Source: Burkholderiales bacterium (GTDB lineage: Bacteria; Pseudomonadota; Gammaproteobacteria; Burkholderiales; Burkholderiaceae_C). Taken from it: 33,622 bases of DNA. Made by a program: the position numbers and the translations under genes. The DNA lies in contig JACRBA010000122.1 in the NCBI GenBank assembly GCA_016213265.1, positions 1 to 33,622 on the forward strand, written 5' to 3'. The notes under the pieces were generated by a model. The model saw only the letters and a list, made by a program, of their open reading frames with translations. It made no database searches and was not told where the DNA came from. Positions 1 through 7,695 of this stretch are shown here, in pieces; position 1 is the stretch's first letter, and each line of letters begins with the position of its first letter.

Positions 1-120
1 GCTGGCGACGGGCGGCAGCGCCAGCGGCGCCGGGGCGGGTGTCGGCTCGGCCGGCTGCACGCCGCCGCGCACCTGGGCCTTGCGCTGCGACCAGCGCGAG
101 AAGAAGCCGGTGTCGCTCAC
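1..120 (-). CDS. DUF3306 domain protein, N-terminal part (cut by window edge)
   Basis: Only the first 40 residues lie in the window. They begin with a GTG codon at 120-118 and read MSDTGFFSRWSQRKAQVRGG, followed by a Pro/Ala-rich stretch. The FxSRWSxRKxxVR opening is typical of DUF3306 proteins, which usually sit next to DUF3305 genes in formate dehydrogenase clusters. The start overlaps the stop of the upstream DUF3305 gene as GTGA (117-120), so the two are probably translationally coupled. No biochemical role is known to me. The context suggests an accessory or maturation role in formate dehydrogenase assembly, which is inference only. Confidence 0.75.
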   Translation of the reverse strand, partial: MSDTGFFSRWSQRKAQVRGGVQPAEPTPAPAPLALPPVAS

Positions 121-656
121 CGCGGCCCCCGCTCGCCCGGCGCGCGGAATGACGCCGGGCGCTGGCGCTTCTTGGGCTCGGGCCGGTAGTGCGCCTCGGT
201 GTAGCTGGCCAGCATGTCCACCCAGTCGGGCGGCAACGGCCAGTTGTCCACGCGCTCCTGCGCGTCCAGCAGGCGGCCGGCCTCGTGGTACGACAGGGTC
301 ACCCGCTCGGGCCAGGCCTGGGACGGGTCTTCGTCGTCGGTGCGCCACATGACGAACCACACCGGCGCGCCGCTGGTGAGGTTGAGGTGGTAGCCCTCGC
401 CCTCGTCGGGGTGCAGGCTCACCTCCAGGCCGGGGAAGGCCCACAGCGCGGTGCGGCCGTCGTCGCGCAGCACACGCGGCTGCGGGCGCGCCGCGCCGGC
501 GGCCGGCACGCCGAGGTGGCCGTCGTCGGGCTCGACGCCGGCCAGCACGAAGCGCCAGTCCTCCCAGCGGTTGGGCTGGTGCTGGCGTTCCAGCAGCACG
601 GTGGCGCGCAGCGTCAGCAGACGCGGCGCCTGGTCGTCCAGGCGAGGCTCGTCCAT
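117..656 (-). CDS. DUF3305 domain protein of the formate dehydrogenase operon
   Basis: This 179-residue protein has no signal peptide or membrane segment and is probably cytoplasmic. It carries a compact acidic domain with the conserved-looking segments WEDWRFVLAGVEPD, WAFPGLEVSLHPDEGEGYHLNL, PVWFVMWR and VTLSYHEAGRLLDAQE. A basic, Arg/Lys-rich tail follows after the YRPEPKKRQR segment. The pattern matches DUF3305, a family that travels with DUF3306 and fdhD downstream of formate dehydrogenase subunits. The gene follows fdhD after 34 bases and overlaps the DUF3306 gene by four bases, so it is part of the fdh operon. The function is unknown. An assembly or chaperone role is suggested only by the neighbourhood. 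Confidence 0.8.
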   Translation of the reverse strand: MDEPRLDDQAPRLLTLRATVLLERQHQPNRWEDWRFVLAGVEPDDGHLGVPAAGAARPQPRVLRDDGRTALWAFPGLEVSLHPDEGEGYHLNLTSGAPVWFVMWRTDDEDPSQAWPERVTLSYHEAGRLLDAQERVDNWPLPPDWVDMLASYTEAHYRPEPKKRQRPASFRAPGERGPR

Positions 657-690
657 GGCAGGAGGCGGCAGCGGGGCAGGCGGGGGGGGG

Positions 691-1629
691 TCAGCGGGGC
701 GCCGAGGACACCACGCGCATCGGCGAGGGCTCGGGCAGCGGCTCCGAATCGAATCGTTCGAAGCCGGTATAGCAGAGGAAGTGCTTGTTGGCCGCCCGGC
801 CGAAGAGTGTCATGCCCAGCCGCGTGGCCAGCTCGTAGCCCATCTGCGTCACGCCGTTGCGCGACACCACGATGGGCACCCCCATGTGCGCGGCCTTCAT
901 GACCATCTCGCTGGTCAGGCGGCCCGTGGTGTAGAAGCACTTGTCGGCACCGTCCACGCCCTGCAGCCACATCCAGCCGGCGATGGTGTCGATGGCGTTG
1001 TGGCGGCCCACGTCCTCGACGAAGTGCAGCAGCTCGGCCTGGCGGTCGGCCACACGGAACATCGCGCAGCCATGCACCGAGCCGGCCTGGCGGTGGATGC
1101 TGTCCTGCTGCCGCATCGTCTCGAGCATGGCCGCCAGGGTGGACTGGCGGATGCGGGCCTGCTCGGGCGGCGGCAGGTGGATGCCGGCGGTCTGCTGCAT
1201 CAGGTCGCCGAACACGGTGCCCTGGCCGCAGCCGGTGGTGACCGTGCGGCGCGCGGTGCGTTCGGCCAGGTCGGGCAGGCCGTGGCGCGTCTTCACCGCG
1301 GCGGCGTCCACCTCCCAGTCCACGGTGATGGACTCGATCTTGTCCATGGACGCCACCAGGCGCTGGTTGCGCAGGTAGCCCAGCACCAGGCGCTCGGGGT
1401 CGGCGCCCAGCGTCATCAGCGTGACGAGCTCGCGCTTGTCGACGAACACGGTGAGCGGCCGCTCGGCCGGAATGTGCAGCGGGCGGTGGTTGCCGTACTC
1501 GTCGAGGATGCGGATCTCCCGCAGCAGCGGCTGGCGCGCGGCGGTGAGCCGGGGCGCGCGCACGCACTCCGGCGCCCGTGCGTCCGACGAGGCGCGCAGC
1601 GGCGGTGCCGAGGGGTGCGGGTGGGCCAT
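691..1629 (-). CDS. fdhD: Formate dehydrogenase accessory sulfurtransferase FdhD
   Basis: FdhD moves sulfur from the cysteine desulfurase to the molybdenum cofactor of formate dehydrogenase, and without it the enzyme is inactive. This 312-residue protein shows the family's central TTGCGQG motif (about residues 131-137, with Cys134). It also has the segment SVHGCAMFR, the conserved FVEDVGRHNAIDTIAGW block (about 204-220), and the C-terminal GRLTSEMVMKAAHMGVPIVVSR block. The E. coli protein has a CxxC at the active loop. Here only the first cysteine is present and the second position is Gly137. Many family members have a single cysteine here, so this is probably functional. The gene lies 25 bases downstream of a small exported protein gene in the fdh operon. 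Confidence 0.95.
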   Translation of the reverse strand: MAHPHPSAPPLRASSDARAPECVRAPRLTAARQPLLREIRILDEYGNHRPLHIPAERPLTVFVDKRELVTLMTLGADPERLVLGYLRNQRLVASMDKIESITVDWEVDAAAVKTRHGLPDLAERTARRTVTTGCGQGTVFGDLMQQTAGIHLPPPEQARIRQSTLAAMLETMRQQDSIHRQAGSVHGCAMFRVADRQAELLHFVEDVGRHNAIDTIAGWMWLQGVDGADKCFYTTGRLTSEMVMKAAHMGVPIVVSRNGVTQMGYELATRLGMTLFGRAANKHFLCYTGFERFDSEPLPEPSPMRVVSSAPR

Positions 1630-1654
1630 CGTCAGGCGGCGCGGTGCAGGCCGT

Positions 1655-2092
1655 TCAGGGCTTGGACGCCGGCTTGCCCGCAGGCGCGGGGTTCACCACG
1701 GCATCGGGCCGGTTGCTGCTGGGCGGCTGGGTGGCGGTGCGGGCCGGTGAATGGGCGCCCGAGGCCTCGAGCGGCGGCTTGGCCTCGGCGGGCGGCACGT
1801 AGGCGAAGGGGCCGGGGTCGGCGCAGGGCGGGGTCTCCACCGGGGCGGAGGCCGGCCGGCCGGCGGCCTTGGCATGGGCCAGGTAGCCGGCGGCCACCTT
1901 GTCCTGCGCCTTGCACAGCTGGTAGGCCGCGACCTTGTCGGTCCAGGCGGTCTTGGCGGCGGTCTCGGCGGCCTTGGCCTTGGCCTCGTCGCTGGGCGGC
2001 GGCAGCTTGGCGGCGGCGGTGCCGGCCAGCAGCAGGGCGCCCAGGGCCACGGCGGTGGCCGACACAGGGAGGGACGTGCGGGAGGTCGTCAT
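1655..2092 (-). CDS. Small exported protein of the formate dehydrogenase operon
   Basis: This 145-residue protein starts at the ATG at 2092-2090. It has an N-terminal signal peptide (hydrophobic stretch about residues 10-28, cleavage likely after TAAA), so it should reach the periplasm. The mature part begins with a Lys/Ala/Glu helix containing WTDKVAAYQLCKAQDKVAAGY. A segment PCADPGPFAYVPP follows, and then a low-complexity Pro/Ala/Ser tail. The two cysteines at residues 60 and 90 could form a disulfide. It sits between the cytochrome b subunit and fdhD in one transcription unit. I do not recognise a named family. A periplasmic accessory role for formate dehydrogenase is inferred from position only. 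Confidence 0.75.
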   Translation of the reverse strand: MTTSRTSLPVSATAVALGALLLAGTAAAKLPPPSDEAKAKAAETAAKTAWTDKVAAYQLCKAQDKVAAGYLAHAKAAGRPASAPVETPPCADPGPFAYVPPAEAKPPLEASGAHSPARTATQPPSSNRPDAVVNPAPAGKPASKP

Positions 2093-2127
2093 GGCGGGTG
2101 CGTCTTTCGTCTGTCTCGACCGACCGG

Positions 2128-3282
2128 TCAGGCGCCGGCACGCGGGGTGGCCAGCGGGGCGGCGGTGGCGCCGGGGGCCGGCTGGGCGGAGCGCTGCGCC
2201 GGGATCTTGCCGGCGCGGATGTCGTCGTACCAGAGCTCGTGGTGCTCGTGCGCCCAGGCTTCGTTGACGTAGCCCGTCTTCATGGCGCGGTAGGCCCCAC
2301 GCACGCCCAGCGTGCCCATGTAGATGTGGCCGATCATCACGCACATCATGGCCACGGCGACCACGGCGTGCACCATGTGGGCCACCTGCATCTGGCCGCG
2401 CGTGTCGCCCAGGCCGGGCACCAGGCCGTTGAGCACCAGGCCGGAGGCCACCACGATCAGGCCGGGGAAGAAGGCACCCCACCAGTAGATGCCCTTCTCG
2501 CCGGCGTTGAAGCGGTGCGAGGGCACTTCCTGGTGGCTGAGCATGCCGCCGGCCTTGGACAGCCAGACGAAATCGGCCTTGTTGGCGATGTTGTCGCGGA
2601 AGAACACGATCAGCACGATCACCAGCGACACGGCGAACAGCGGCCCGACGAAGTTGTGGGCGGTCTTCAGCGCGTAGGTGAGCCAGCCGAACAGCGTGCC
2701 GCCGATCAGCGGCAGCAGCAGGAACTTGCCGAAGGCCATGACCAGGCCCGAGACGGCCAGCACGACGAAGGCCCCGGCATTGGCCCAGTGGGCCGCGCGC
2801 TCGAAGGGCGTGAAGCGCTCGATCAGGCGGCCGCCTTCACCGTGCTCGCGGCCGAGCGGGCCCTTGCGCCAGTAGAAGATGGCCACGGCCAGCAGCACGA
2901 TGAACAGCAGCGAGCCGCCGTAGGGCAGGATCCACTGGTTGCGCACCTGGCGCCAGGCTTCGCCGGCGTTGGTGCGGTCGGAGCCGGGGTACTGCACGAA
3001 GGGCTGGATCAGCACGCCCTTCTCGGCGCCAGGCAGCGTGCTGCTGCCGCCGACGTCGCGCACCGTGCGCCACAGCGGGGCGTTGTTGCCGGGCTGGCTG
3101 CGGGCCCGCTCGGCGTTGGTGTCTTCCGGGCGCGGCAGGGGCACGGCGGGCGCCGTGGCCGATGCGGTGGCGGCCGCGGGCGCCGCGTCGGCCGCCGGCA
3201 CACTGGCCGGTGCTTGGGCCCAGGCCAGGCCGGCGCTGGCGCAGGCGAGCGCGAGCGTGGTGGAACGGATGAGGCGCAGCAT
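2128..3282 (-). CDS. Formate dehydrogenase cytochrome b556 (gamma) subunit
   Basis: This is the membrane subunit that takes electrons from the iron-sulfur subunit and passes them to quinone. The ATG at 3282 was chosen because it follows an AAGGA seven bases upstream. A GTG at 3297 is in frame but less likely. The 384 residues start with a signal peptide ending near AWAQA and a periplasmic stretch of roughly 100 residues rich in Ala/Pro. Four to five membrane segments follow, including the ILPYGGSLLFIVLLAVAIFYW segment, FTPFERAAHWANAGAFVVLAVSG, TAHNFVGPLFAVSLVIVLIVFF, GAFFPGLIVVASGLVLNGL and HMVHAVVAVAMMCVMIGHIYMG. Histidines in AAHWAN, TAHNFVG and the last helix are candidate haem b ligands. 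The cleaved leader plus periplasmic region is longer than in E. coli FdnI. Confidence 0.92.
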   Translation of the reverse strand: MLRLIRSTTLALACASAGLAWAQAPASVPAADAAPAAATASATAPAVPLPRPEDTNAERARSQPGNNAPLWRTVRDVGGSSTLPGAEKGVLIQPFVQYPGSDRTNAGEAWRQVRNQWILPYGGSLLFIVLLAVAIFYWRKGPLGREHGEGGRLIERFTPFERAAHWANAGAFVVLAVSGLVMAFGKFLLLPLIGGTLFGWLTYALKTAHNFVGPLFAVSLVIVLIVFFRDNIANKADFVWLSKAGGMLSHQEVPSHRFNAGEKGIYWWGAFFPGLIVVASGLVLNGLVPGLGDTRGQMQVAHMVHAVVAVAMMCVMIGHIYMGTLGVRGAYRAMKTGYVNEAWAHEHHELWYDDIRAGKIPAQRSAQPAPGATAAPLATPRAGA

Positions 3283-3314
3283 GGTGCGGTCCTTCACGGC
3301 GGGCGGGCCGGCGC

Positions 3315-3629
3315 TCAGGGCGCCGACGCGGGACGACCGGCGGGCATGGTCGCCGGCATCGGTGCAGCGACCACGCCGCCGGTGGCGGACGGTGAACTGG
3401 ACTGCACGCGGCTGTACTCGTTCTGCCCCTGGGTGCGGGCGCGGATCTGGTTCTGCCAGCTCGCGTCGTCACCGGCCTGCCAGCCGGCGGCCGTGTAGGC
3501 GGCGTCGGCCCCGGCGGACGCGCGGGTGTCGGCCTTCTTGCGCGGCGACGCCTCGGATTGCGGGCGCTCGCCGCAGGCGGACACCGCGAGGGCCGCAGCC
3601 AGGAGGGTGAAAGTGAACGGGGCGCGCAT
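3315..3629 (-). CDS. Small lipoprotein of the formate dehydrogenase operon
   Basis: This 104-residue protein starts at ATG 3629-3627, and its A overlaps the stop of the ferredoxin subunit as TGATG, so translation is probably coupled. The N-terminus MRAPFTFTLLAAALAVSACG is a lipoprotein signal with lipobox VSAC (Cys19), which predicts lipid anchoring outside the inner membrane. The mature part is polar, with the segment AAYTAAGWQAGDDASWQNQI and then QGQNEYSRVQ. It ends in a low-complexity Pro/Ala/Ser/Met tail. No named family is recognised. The tight position between the ferredoxin and cytochrome subunits argues that it is made together with them and acts at the periplasmic face of the complex. 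That is inference. Confidence 0.8.
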   Translation of the reverse strand: MRAPFTFTLLAAALAVSACGERPQSEASPRKKADTRASAGADAAYTAAGWQAGDDASWQNQIRARTQGQNEYSRVQSSSPSATGGVVAAPMPATMPAGRPASAP

Positions 3630-4279
3630 CACGACTTGGTTCCTTCCGTCGTGGCGGGCTGGGCCGCGCCGGCCGGTGCCGGCTGGCCTTGCGTGGGCTT
3701 GCCGTAGGCCGTGCCCCAGCCCCAGACCTCGCTGCCCTTGCCGCGCACCAGCACGCGGTTGCGGAAGATGTCGGCCACCACGTCGCCGTCGCCGCCCAGC
3801 AGCGCCTTGGTCGAGCACATCTCGGCACAGGCCGGCAGCTTGCCTTCGGCCAGGCGGTTGCGGCCGTACTTCTCGTACTCGGCCGCCGAGCCGTTGTCCT
3901 CGGGGCCGCCGGCGCAGAAGGTGCACTTGTCCATCTTGCCGCGCAGGCCGAAGGTGCCGTTGCTCGGGAACTGCGGCGCGCCGAACGGGCAGGCGTACGA
4001 GCAGTAGCCGCAGCCGATGCAGACGTCCTTGTCGTGCAGCACCACGCCTTCGTCGGTGCGGTAGAAGCAGTCCACCGGGCACACGGCCATGCAGGGCGCG
4101 TCCGAGCAGTGCATGCAGGCCACCGAGATCGATTTCTCGCCCGGCAGGCCGTCGTTGAGGGTGACCACGCGGCGGCGGTTCACGCCCCAGGGGACGTCGT
4201 GCTCGGCCTTGCACGCGGTGGCGCAGCTGTTGCACTCGATGCAACGCTCGGCGTCGCAGATGAACTTCATTCGTGCCAT
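3629..4279 (-). CDS. fdh3B: Formate dehydrogenase iron-sulfur (beta) subunit, 4Fe-4S ferredoxin type
   Basis: This 216-residue subunit carries electrons from the catalytic subunit to cytochrome b. It shows four cysteine clusters of the type that binds 4Fe-4S centres. The N-terminal cluster is CIECNSCATAC (Cys13, 16, 19, 23). A second is CMHCSDAPCMAVCP, a third is CIGCGYCSYACP, and a final one combines CTFC with PACAEMCSTKA. There is no signal peptide, which fits export together with the Tat-targeted catalytic subunit. The C-terminal 30 residues are Pro/Ala/Thr-rich and lack the membrane anchor helix of E. coli FdnH. This matches the shorter Fdh3B type. It follows fdhA by 17 bases and its stop overlaps the lipoprotein start. 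Confidence 0.93.
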   Translation of the reverse strand: MARMKFICDAERCIECNSCATACKAEHDVPWGVNRRRVVTLNDGLPGEKSISVACMHCSDAPCMAVCPVDCFYRTDEGVVLHDKDVCIGCGYCSYACPFGAPQFPSNGTFGLRGKMDKCTFCAGGPEDNGSAAEYEKYGRNRLAEGKLPACAEMCSTKALLGGDGDVVADIFRNRVLVRGKGSEVWGWGTAYGKPTQGQPAPAGAAQPATTEGTKS

Positions 4280-4296
4280 GGATGTCGTCTCCCGGG

Positions 4297-7293
4297 TCAG
4301 GCCGTGGCCTTCTCGATCTGGCAGATGGTGGTCTTGGTCTCTTGCATCATGGTCACGCTGTCGTAGCCGTAGGTGGTGGCCGTGTTGACGGCCTCACCGC
4401 GGACCACCGGCATCGCGCCCTCGGGGTAGTACGGCGCCAGGTCGACGCCGCCCCAGCGGCCGGAGAAGTGGAAGGGCAGGAACACGGTCTCCGCGTCCAC
4501 CCGCTCGGTGACCAGCGCCTTGACCTTGATGCCGGGGAAGCCCGGCGCGGCGGCCATGGGCGGGGTCTTCACCCACACCCAGTCGCCGTGCCGGATGCCA
4601 CGGTCGTTGGCGGCCTTGGGGTTGAGCTCGACGAACATGTCCTGCTGCAGCTCGGCCAGCCAGGGGTTGGAGCGCGTCTCCTCGCCGCCGCCTTCGTACT
4701 CCACGAGACGGCCCGAGGTCATGATCAGCGGGAAGTCCTTGTGCAGGCCCACGTTCTTCTCCTGCACCGTCTTGTACAGGGTGGGCAGGCGCCAGAAGGC
4801 CTTCTTGTCGTCGTGCGTCGGGTACTTGGCCACCAGGTCGGGCCGGGTGCTGTACAGCGGCTCGCGGTGCTTGGGGATGGGGTCGGGGAAGTTCCAGACG
4901 ACGGCGCGCGCCTTGGCGTTGCCGAAGGGGTGGCAACCGTGGTTCTTCATGGCCACGCGGATGATGCCGCCCGAGGGGTCGGTCTTCCAGTTCTTGCCCT
5001 CGGCGGCGGTCTTCTCGGCCTCGGTCAGCTCGTTCCACCAGCCCAGCTTCTTCAGCAGCAAGTGGTCGAACTCGGGGTAGCCCGTGGTGAGGTCGGCGCC
5101 CTTGGAGTGCGAGCCGTCGGCCGCCAGCAGCGACACGCCCTCGCGCTCCACGCCGAAGTTCGCGCGGAAGTTGCCGCCGCCTTCCATGACGTGGCGCGAG
5201 GTGTCGTACAGGTTGGGCGAGCCCGGGTGCTTGAGCTCGGGCGTGCCGTAACAGGGCCACGGCAGGCCGAAGTAGTCGCCGTCGAGCGAGTAGCCGGTGG
5301 CCTTGTCGACGCCGCCGCGCGCGCGCAGGGTCTTCACGTCGAAGACATGCATGTTGCGCATGTGGGCCTTCAGGCGCTCGGGGCTCTGGCCGGTGTAGCC
5401 GATGGTCCAGACGCAGGAGTTGATCTCGCGAAGGATGGACTCGGGCTCGGGCTCCATGCCGCCCTTGCCCTGCACCATCTTGTAGTTCTTGACCAGCTCC
5501 TTGCCGAAGCCGAGCTTCTCGGCCAGCTGGACCATGATCATGTGGTCGGTGCGGCTGTCCCACAGCGGGTCGATGACCTTTTCGCGCCACTGCAGCGAGC
5601 GGTTGGAGGCCGTGCAGGAGCCGCTGGTCTCGAACTGCGTGGTGGCCGGCAGCAGGTAGACCGCGCGCTTGGGGTTCAGGTCTTCCGGGCGGCCCGGCAT
5701 GGCGGCCATGGCGGCGGTGGCGCTGGGGAAGGGGTCGACCACGACCAGCAGGTCGAGCTTGTCCATCGCCCGCTTCATCTCCAGGCCGCGGGTCTGCGAG
5801 TTGGGCGCGTGGCCCCAGAAGAACAGGCCGCGCAGGTTGGAGTCCTGGTCGATCAGCTCGTTCTTCTCCAGCACGCCGTCCACCCAGCGGGAGACCGTCA
5901 TGCCGGACTTGGTCATCATGCCCGGCGCGTACTGCTTCTTCATCCACTCGAAGTCGACCCCCCAGGCCTTGGCGAAGTGCTTGTGCGCGCCTTCGGCCAG
6001 GCCGTAGTAGCCGGGCAGGGAATCGGGGTTGGGGCCCACGTCGGTGGCGCCCTGCACGTTGTCGTGGCCGCGGAAGATGTTGGTGCCGCCGCCCGATTTG
6101 CCCACGTTGCCCAGCGCCAGCTGCAGCAGGCAGGAGGCGCGCACGATGGCGTTGCCGATGGTGTGCTGGGTCTGGCCCATGCACCAGACGATGGTGCTCG
6201 GCCGGTTCTCGGCCATGGTCTTGGCCACCTTGTAGGTGGTGGCCTCATCGACGCCGCAGGCCTCCAGCACGCGGTCGGGCGTCCAGAAGTTCAGCGCCTC
6301 CTCGCGGACCTTGTCCATGCCGTAGACACGGTCCTCGATGTACTTCTTGTCTTCCCAGCCGTTCTTGAAGATGTGGTGCATCACGCCGAACAGGAACGGG
6401 ATGTCCGAGCCGGAGCGGATGCGCACGTAGTCGTCGGCCTTGGCGGCCGTGCGGGTGAAGCGCGGGTCGACCACGATCACCTTGCAGCCGTTCTCCTTGG
6501 CATGCAGCAGGTGCAGCATGGACACCGGGTGCGCCTCGGCGGCGTTCGACCCGATGTACAGCGCCGCCTTGGCGTTCTGCATGTCGTTGTAGGAGTTGGT
6601 CATCGCGCCATACCCCCAGGTATTGGCGACGCCGGCGACGGTGGTGGAGTGGCAGATGCGGGCCTGGTGGTCGCAGTTGTTGCTGCCCCAGAAGCTCATC
6701 CACTTGCGCAGCAGGTAGGCCTGCTCGTTGTTGTGCTTGGAGGAGCCCACCACGAAGATGGAATCCGGGCCGCTGGCGGCGCGCAGCTCCTTCATCCTGG
6801 CGGCGATCTCGTCGAGGGCCTGGTCCCAGGTGATCTTCTGGTACTTGCCGTCGACCAGCTTCATCGGGTGCTTGAGCCGGTACTCGCCGTGGCCGTGCTC
6901 ACGCAGCGCGGCGCCCTTGGCGCAATGCGCGCCCAGGTTGATGGGCGAGTCGAACACCGGCTCCTGGCGCACCCACACGCCGTTCTCGACCACCGCGTCC
7001 ACCGCGCAGCCCACCGAGCAGTGGCCGCACACCGTGCGCTTGACCTCCACCTTGGTGGCGGCGCCATCGGCCTTGGGGGCGGCATCGGCCGCGCGGGCCT
7101 TGCGCACCAGCAGCAGCTCGGACGCGGCGATGCCGGCGCCCACGCCCAGGCCCGAGCGGCGCAGGAAGGCGCGGCGGTCCATGGTGGGCACCGCGCGGGC
7201 GACGCCGCGGGCCAGGCTGGCCACGAAGGGGGACGACGCCGCCGCGGTGGGTGCGGCGGCGGACGGAGCAGGGTTCCTGCGGGTGAGCAGCAT
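4297..7293 (-). CDS. fdhA: Formate dehydrogenase catalytic (alpha) subunit, Tat-exported, cysteine type
   Basis: This 998-residue molybdopterin oxidoreductase oxidises formate to CO2 on the periplasmic side. The N-terminus has a Tat signal, DRRAFLRRSG at about residues 39-48, followed by a hydrophobic stretch to about 68. A 4Fe-4S site is formed by Cys89, Cys92, Cys96 (VCGHCSVGC) and Cys124. The active-site metal ligand is Cys214 in ARICHSTTV, encoded by TGC, so this is not a selenocysteine enzyme. His215 follows as in the family. Downstream motifs such as YIGSNAAEAHPV, MGQTQHTIGNA and the C-terminal cofactor domain (TSGRLVEYEGGGEETRSNPWL) fit FDH alpha. The start has a strong GAGGAG upstream. 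It heads the structural genes behind the small Tat protein. Confidence 0.97.
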   Translation of the reverse strand: MLLTRRNPAPSAAAPTAAASSPFVASLARGVARAVPTMDRRAFLRRSGLGVGAGIAASELLLVRKARAADAAPKADGAATKVEVKRTVCGHCSVGCAVDAVVENGVWVRQEPVFDSPINLGAHCAKGAALREHGHGEYRLKHPMKLVDGKYQKITWDQALDEIAARMKELRAASGPDSIFVVGSSKHNNEQAYLLRKWMSFWGSNNCDHQARICHSTTVAGVANTWGYGAMTNSYNDMQNAKAALYIGSNAAEAHPVSMLHLLHAKENGCKVIVVDPRFTRTAAKADDYVRIRSGSDIPFLFGVMHHIFKNGWEDKKYIEDRVYGMDKVREEALNFWTPDRVLEACGVDEATTYKVAKTMAENRPSTIVWCMGQTQHTIGNAIVRASCLLQLALGNVGKSGGGTNIFRGHDNVQGATDVGPNPDSLPGYYGLAEGAHKHFAKAWGVDFEWMKKQYAPGMMTKSGMTVSRWVDGVLEKNELIDQDSNLRGLFFWGHAPNSQTRGLEMKRAMDKLDLLVVVDPFPSATAAMAAMPGRPEDLNPKRAVYLLPATTQFETSGSCTASNRSLQWREKVIDPLWDSRTDHMIMVQLAEKLGFGKELVKNYKMVQGKGGMEPEPESILREINSCVWTIGYTGQSPERLKAHMRNMHVFDVKTLRARGGVDKATGYSLDGDYFGLPWPCYGTPELKHPGSPNLYDTSRHVMEGGGNFRANFGVEREGVSLLAADGSHSKGADLTTGYPEFDHLLLKKLGWWNELTEAEKTAAEGKNWKTDPSGGIIRVAMKNHGCHPFGNAKARAVVWNFPDPIPKHREPLYSTRPDLVAKYPTHDDKKAFWRLPTLYKTVQEKNVGLHKDFPLIMTSGRLVEYEGGGEETRSNPWLAELQQDMFVELNPKAANDRGIRHGDWVWVKTPPMAAAPGFPGIKVKALVTERVDAETVFLPFHFSGRWGGVDLAPYYPEGAMPVVRGEAVNTATTYGYDSVTMMQETKTTICQIEKATA

Positions 7294-7352
7294 GCGGTTC
7301 TCCTCGGGCCGGCGCGGGGCGGCGGGGCCGGGCAGGCGGGGGAAGGGGCGAC

Positions 7353-7565
7353 TCAGACCTTGGCGGTCTGGTAGTAGCGCTGGATGTGGGCGGTGAGGCG
7401 GTAGCCGGTGGCCGGCTCCGGCTGGGCCGGCTCGGCGGCCGGCTGGGGCTCGGGTTCGCGCACCAAGGGCAGCGCAGCAGCCGCCGCGGCGAGGGCGCCG
7501 ACGGTGCCGGCACCGGCGAACAGGCGCCTGCGCGACAGCGCAGGCGAGGAGGGTTGGTCACTCAT
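7353..7565 (-). CDS. Small Tat-signal protein, first gene of the formate dehydrogenase operon
   Basis: This 70-residue protein starts at ATG 7565. Residues 11-35 read as a Tat signal: SRRRLFAGAG followed by an Ala-rich hydrophobic run. Then comes a Pro/Glu/Ala linker and a short conserved-looking end, GYRLTAHIQRYYQTAKV. It matches the family described as 'formate dehydrogenase region TAT target', small proteins coded just before fdhA in many respiratory fdh operons. The end of the signal and the final 17 residues are the only parts that look constrained. The role is unknown. Co-export or a membrane-anchoring function for the complex has been supposed from context. It lies 59 bases before fdhA and is the first gene after the divergent control region. 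Confidence 0.85.
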   Translation of the reverse strand: MSDQPSSPALSRRRLFAGAGTVGALAAAAAALPLVREPEPQPAAEPAQPEPATGYRLTAHIQRYYQTAKV

Positions 7566-7590
7566 GGCGGTGTCTCCACATCCTGAATCA

Positions 7591-7608
7591 CCCCCCGGCC
7601 ATGGGGGG
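7591..7608 (-). promoter_or_regulatory. C6/G6 hairpin in the predicted 5' leader of the fdh operon
   Basis: Six C, a GGCCAT spacer and six G form a perfect 6-bp GC stem. It lies about 26 bases before the start codon of the first fdh gene and inside the leader predicted from the -24/-12 element. It may affect translation or transcript stability. Function is not shown. Confidence 0.35.
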
Positions 7609-7636
7609 CGACGAACCGAGTTGATTGGGGCACGAG

Positions 7637-7652
7637 GCACGAGCATTGCCAA
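7637..7652 (-). promoter_or_regulatory. Candidate sigma-54 (-24/-12) promoter for the fdh operon
   Basis: Read on the minus strand the site is TTGGCAATGCTCGTGC. The essential GG (7650-7649) and GC (7638-7637) are exactly ten bases apart. The TGGCA half matches the consensus fully, and the second half is GTGC instead of TTGC. Transcription would start near 7625, giving a leader of about 60 bases to the first fdh gene. A divergent NtrC-type regulator gene supports a sigma-54 link. The regulator's unusual GAFTGA motif weakens it. Confidence 0.55.
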
Positions 7653-7695
7653 TGGGTTGGAACCCGCGTGCATATCTGAGTATGCCGCCGCGCGT

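Noticed and set aside
2118..2129. GACCG-AC-CGGTC repeat at the end of the cytochrome b gene
   Set aside because: It is short, partly coding, and has no promoter context. The resemblance to the operator at 32251-32262 is probably chance.
451..3498. 1015-residue open frame on the plus strand opposite fdhD and the fdh cytochrome gene
   Set aside because: It is His/Arg/Gly-rich with no family features and lies antisense to well-supported genes. Long antisense frames are expected at this GC content.
6652..6654. Possible selenocysteine codon in fdhA
   Set aside because: The active-site codon is TGC, so the enzyme is of the cysteine type.
4273..7374. 1033-residue open frame on the plus strand opposite fdhA
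   Set aside because: It is a mirror of fdhA codon bias and shows no domain. The fdhA reading has clear motifs throughout.
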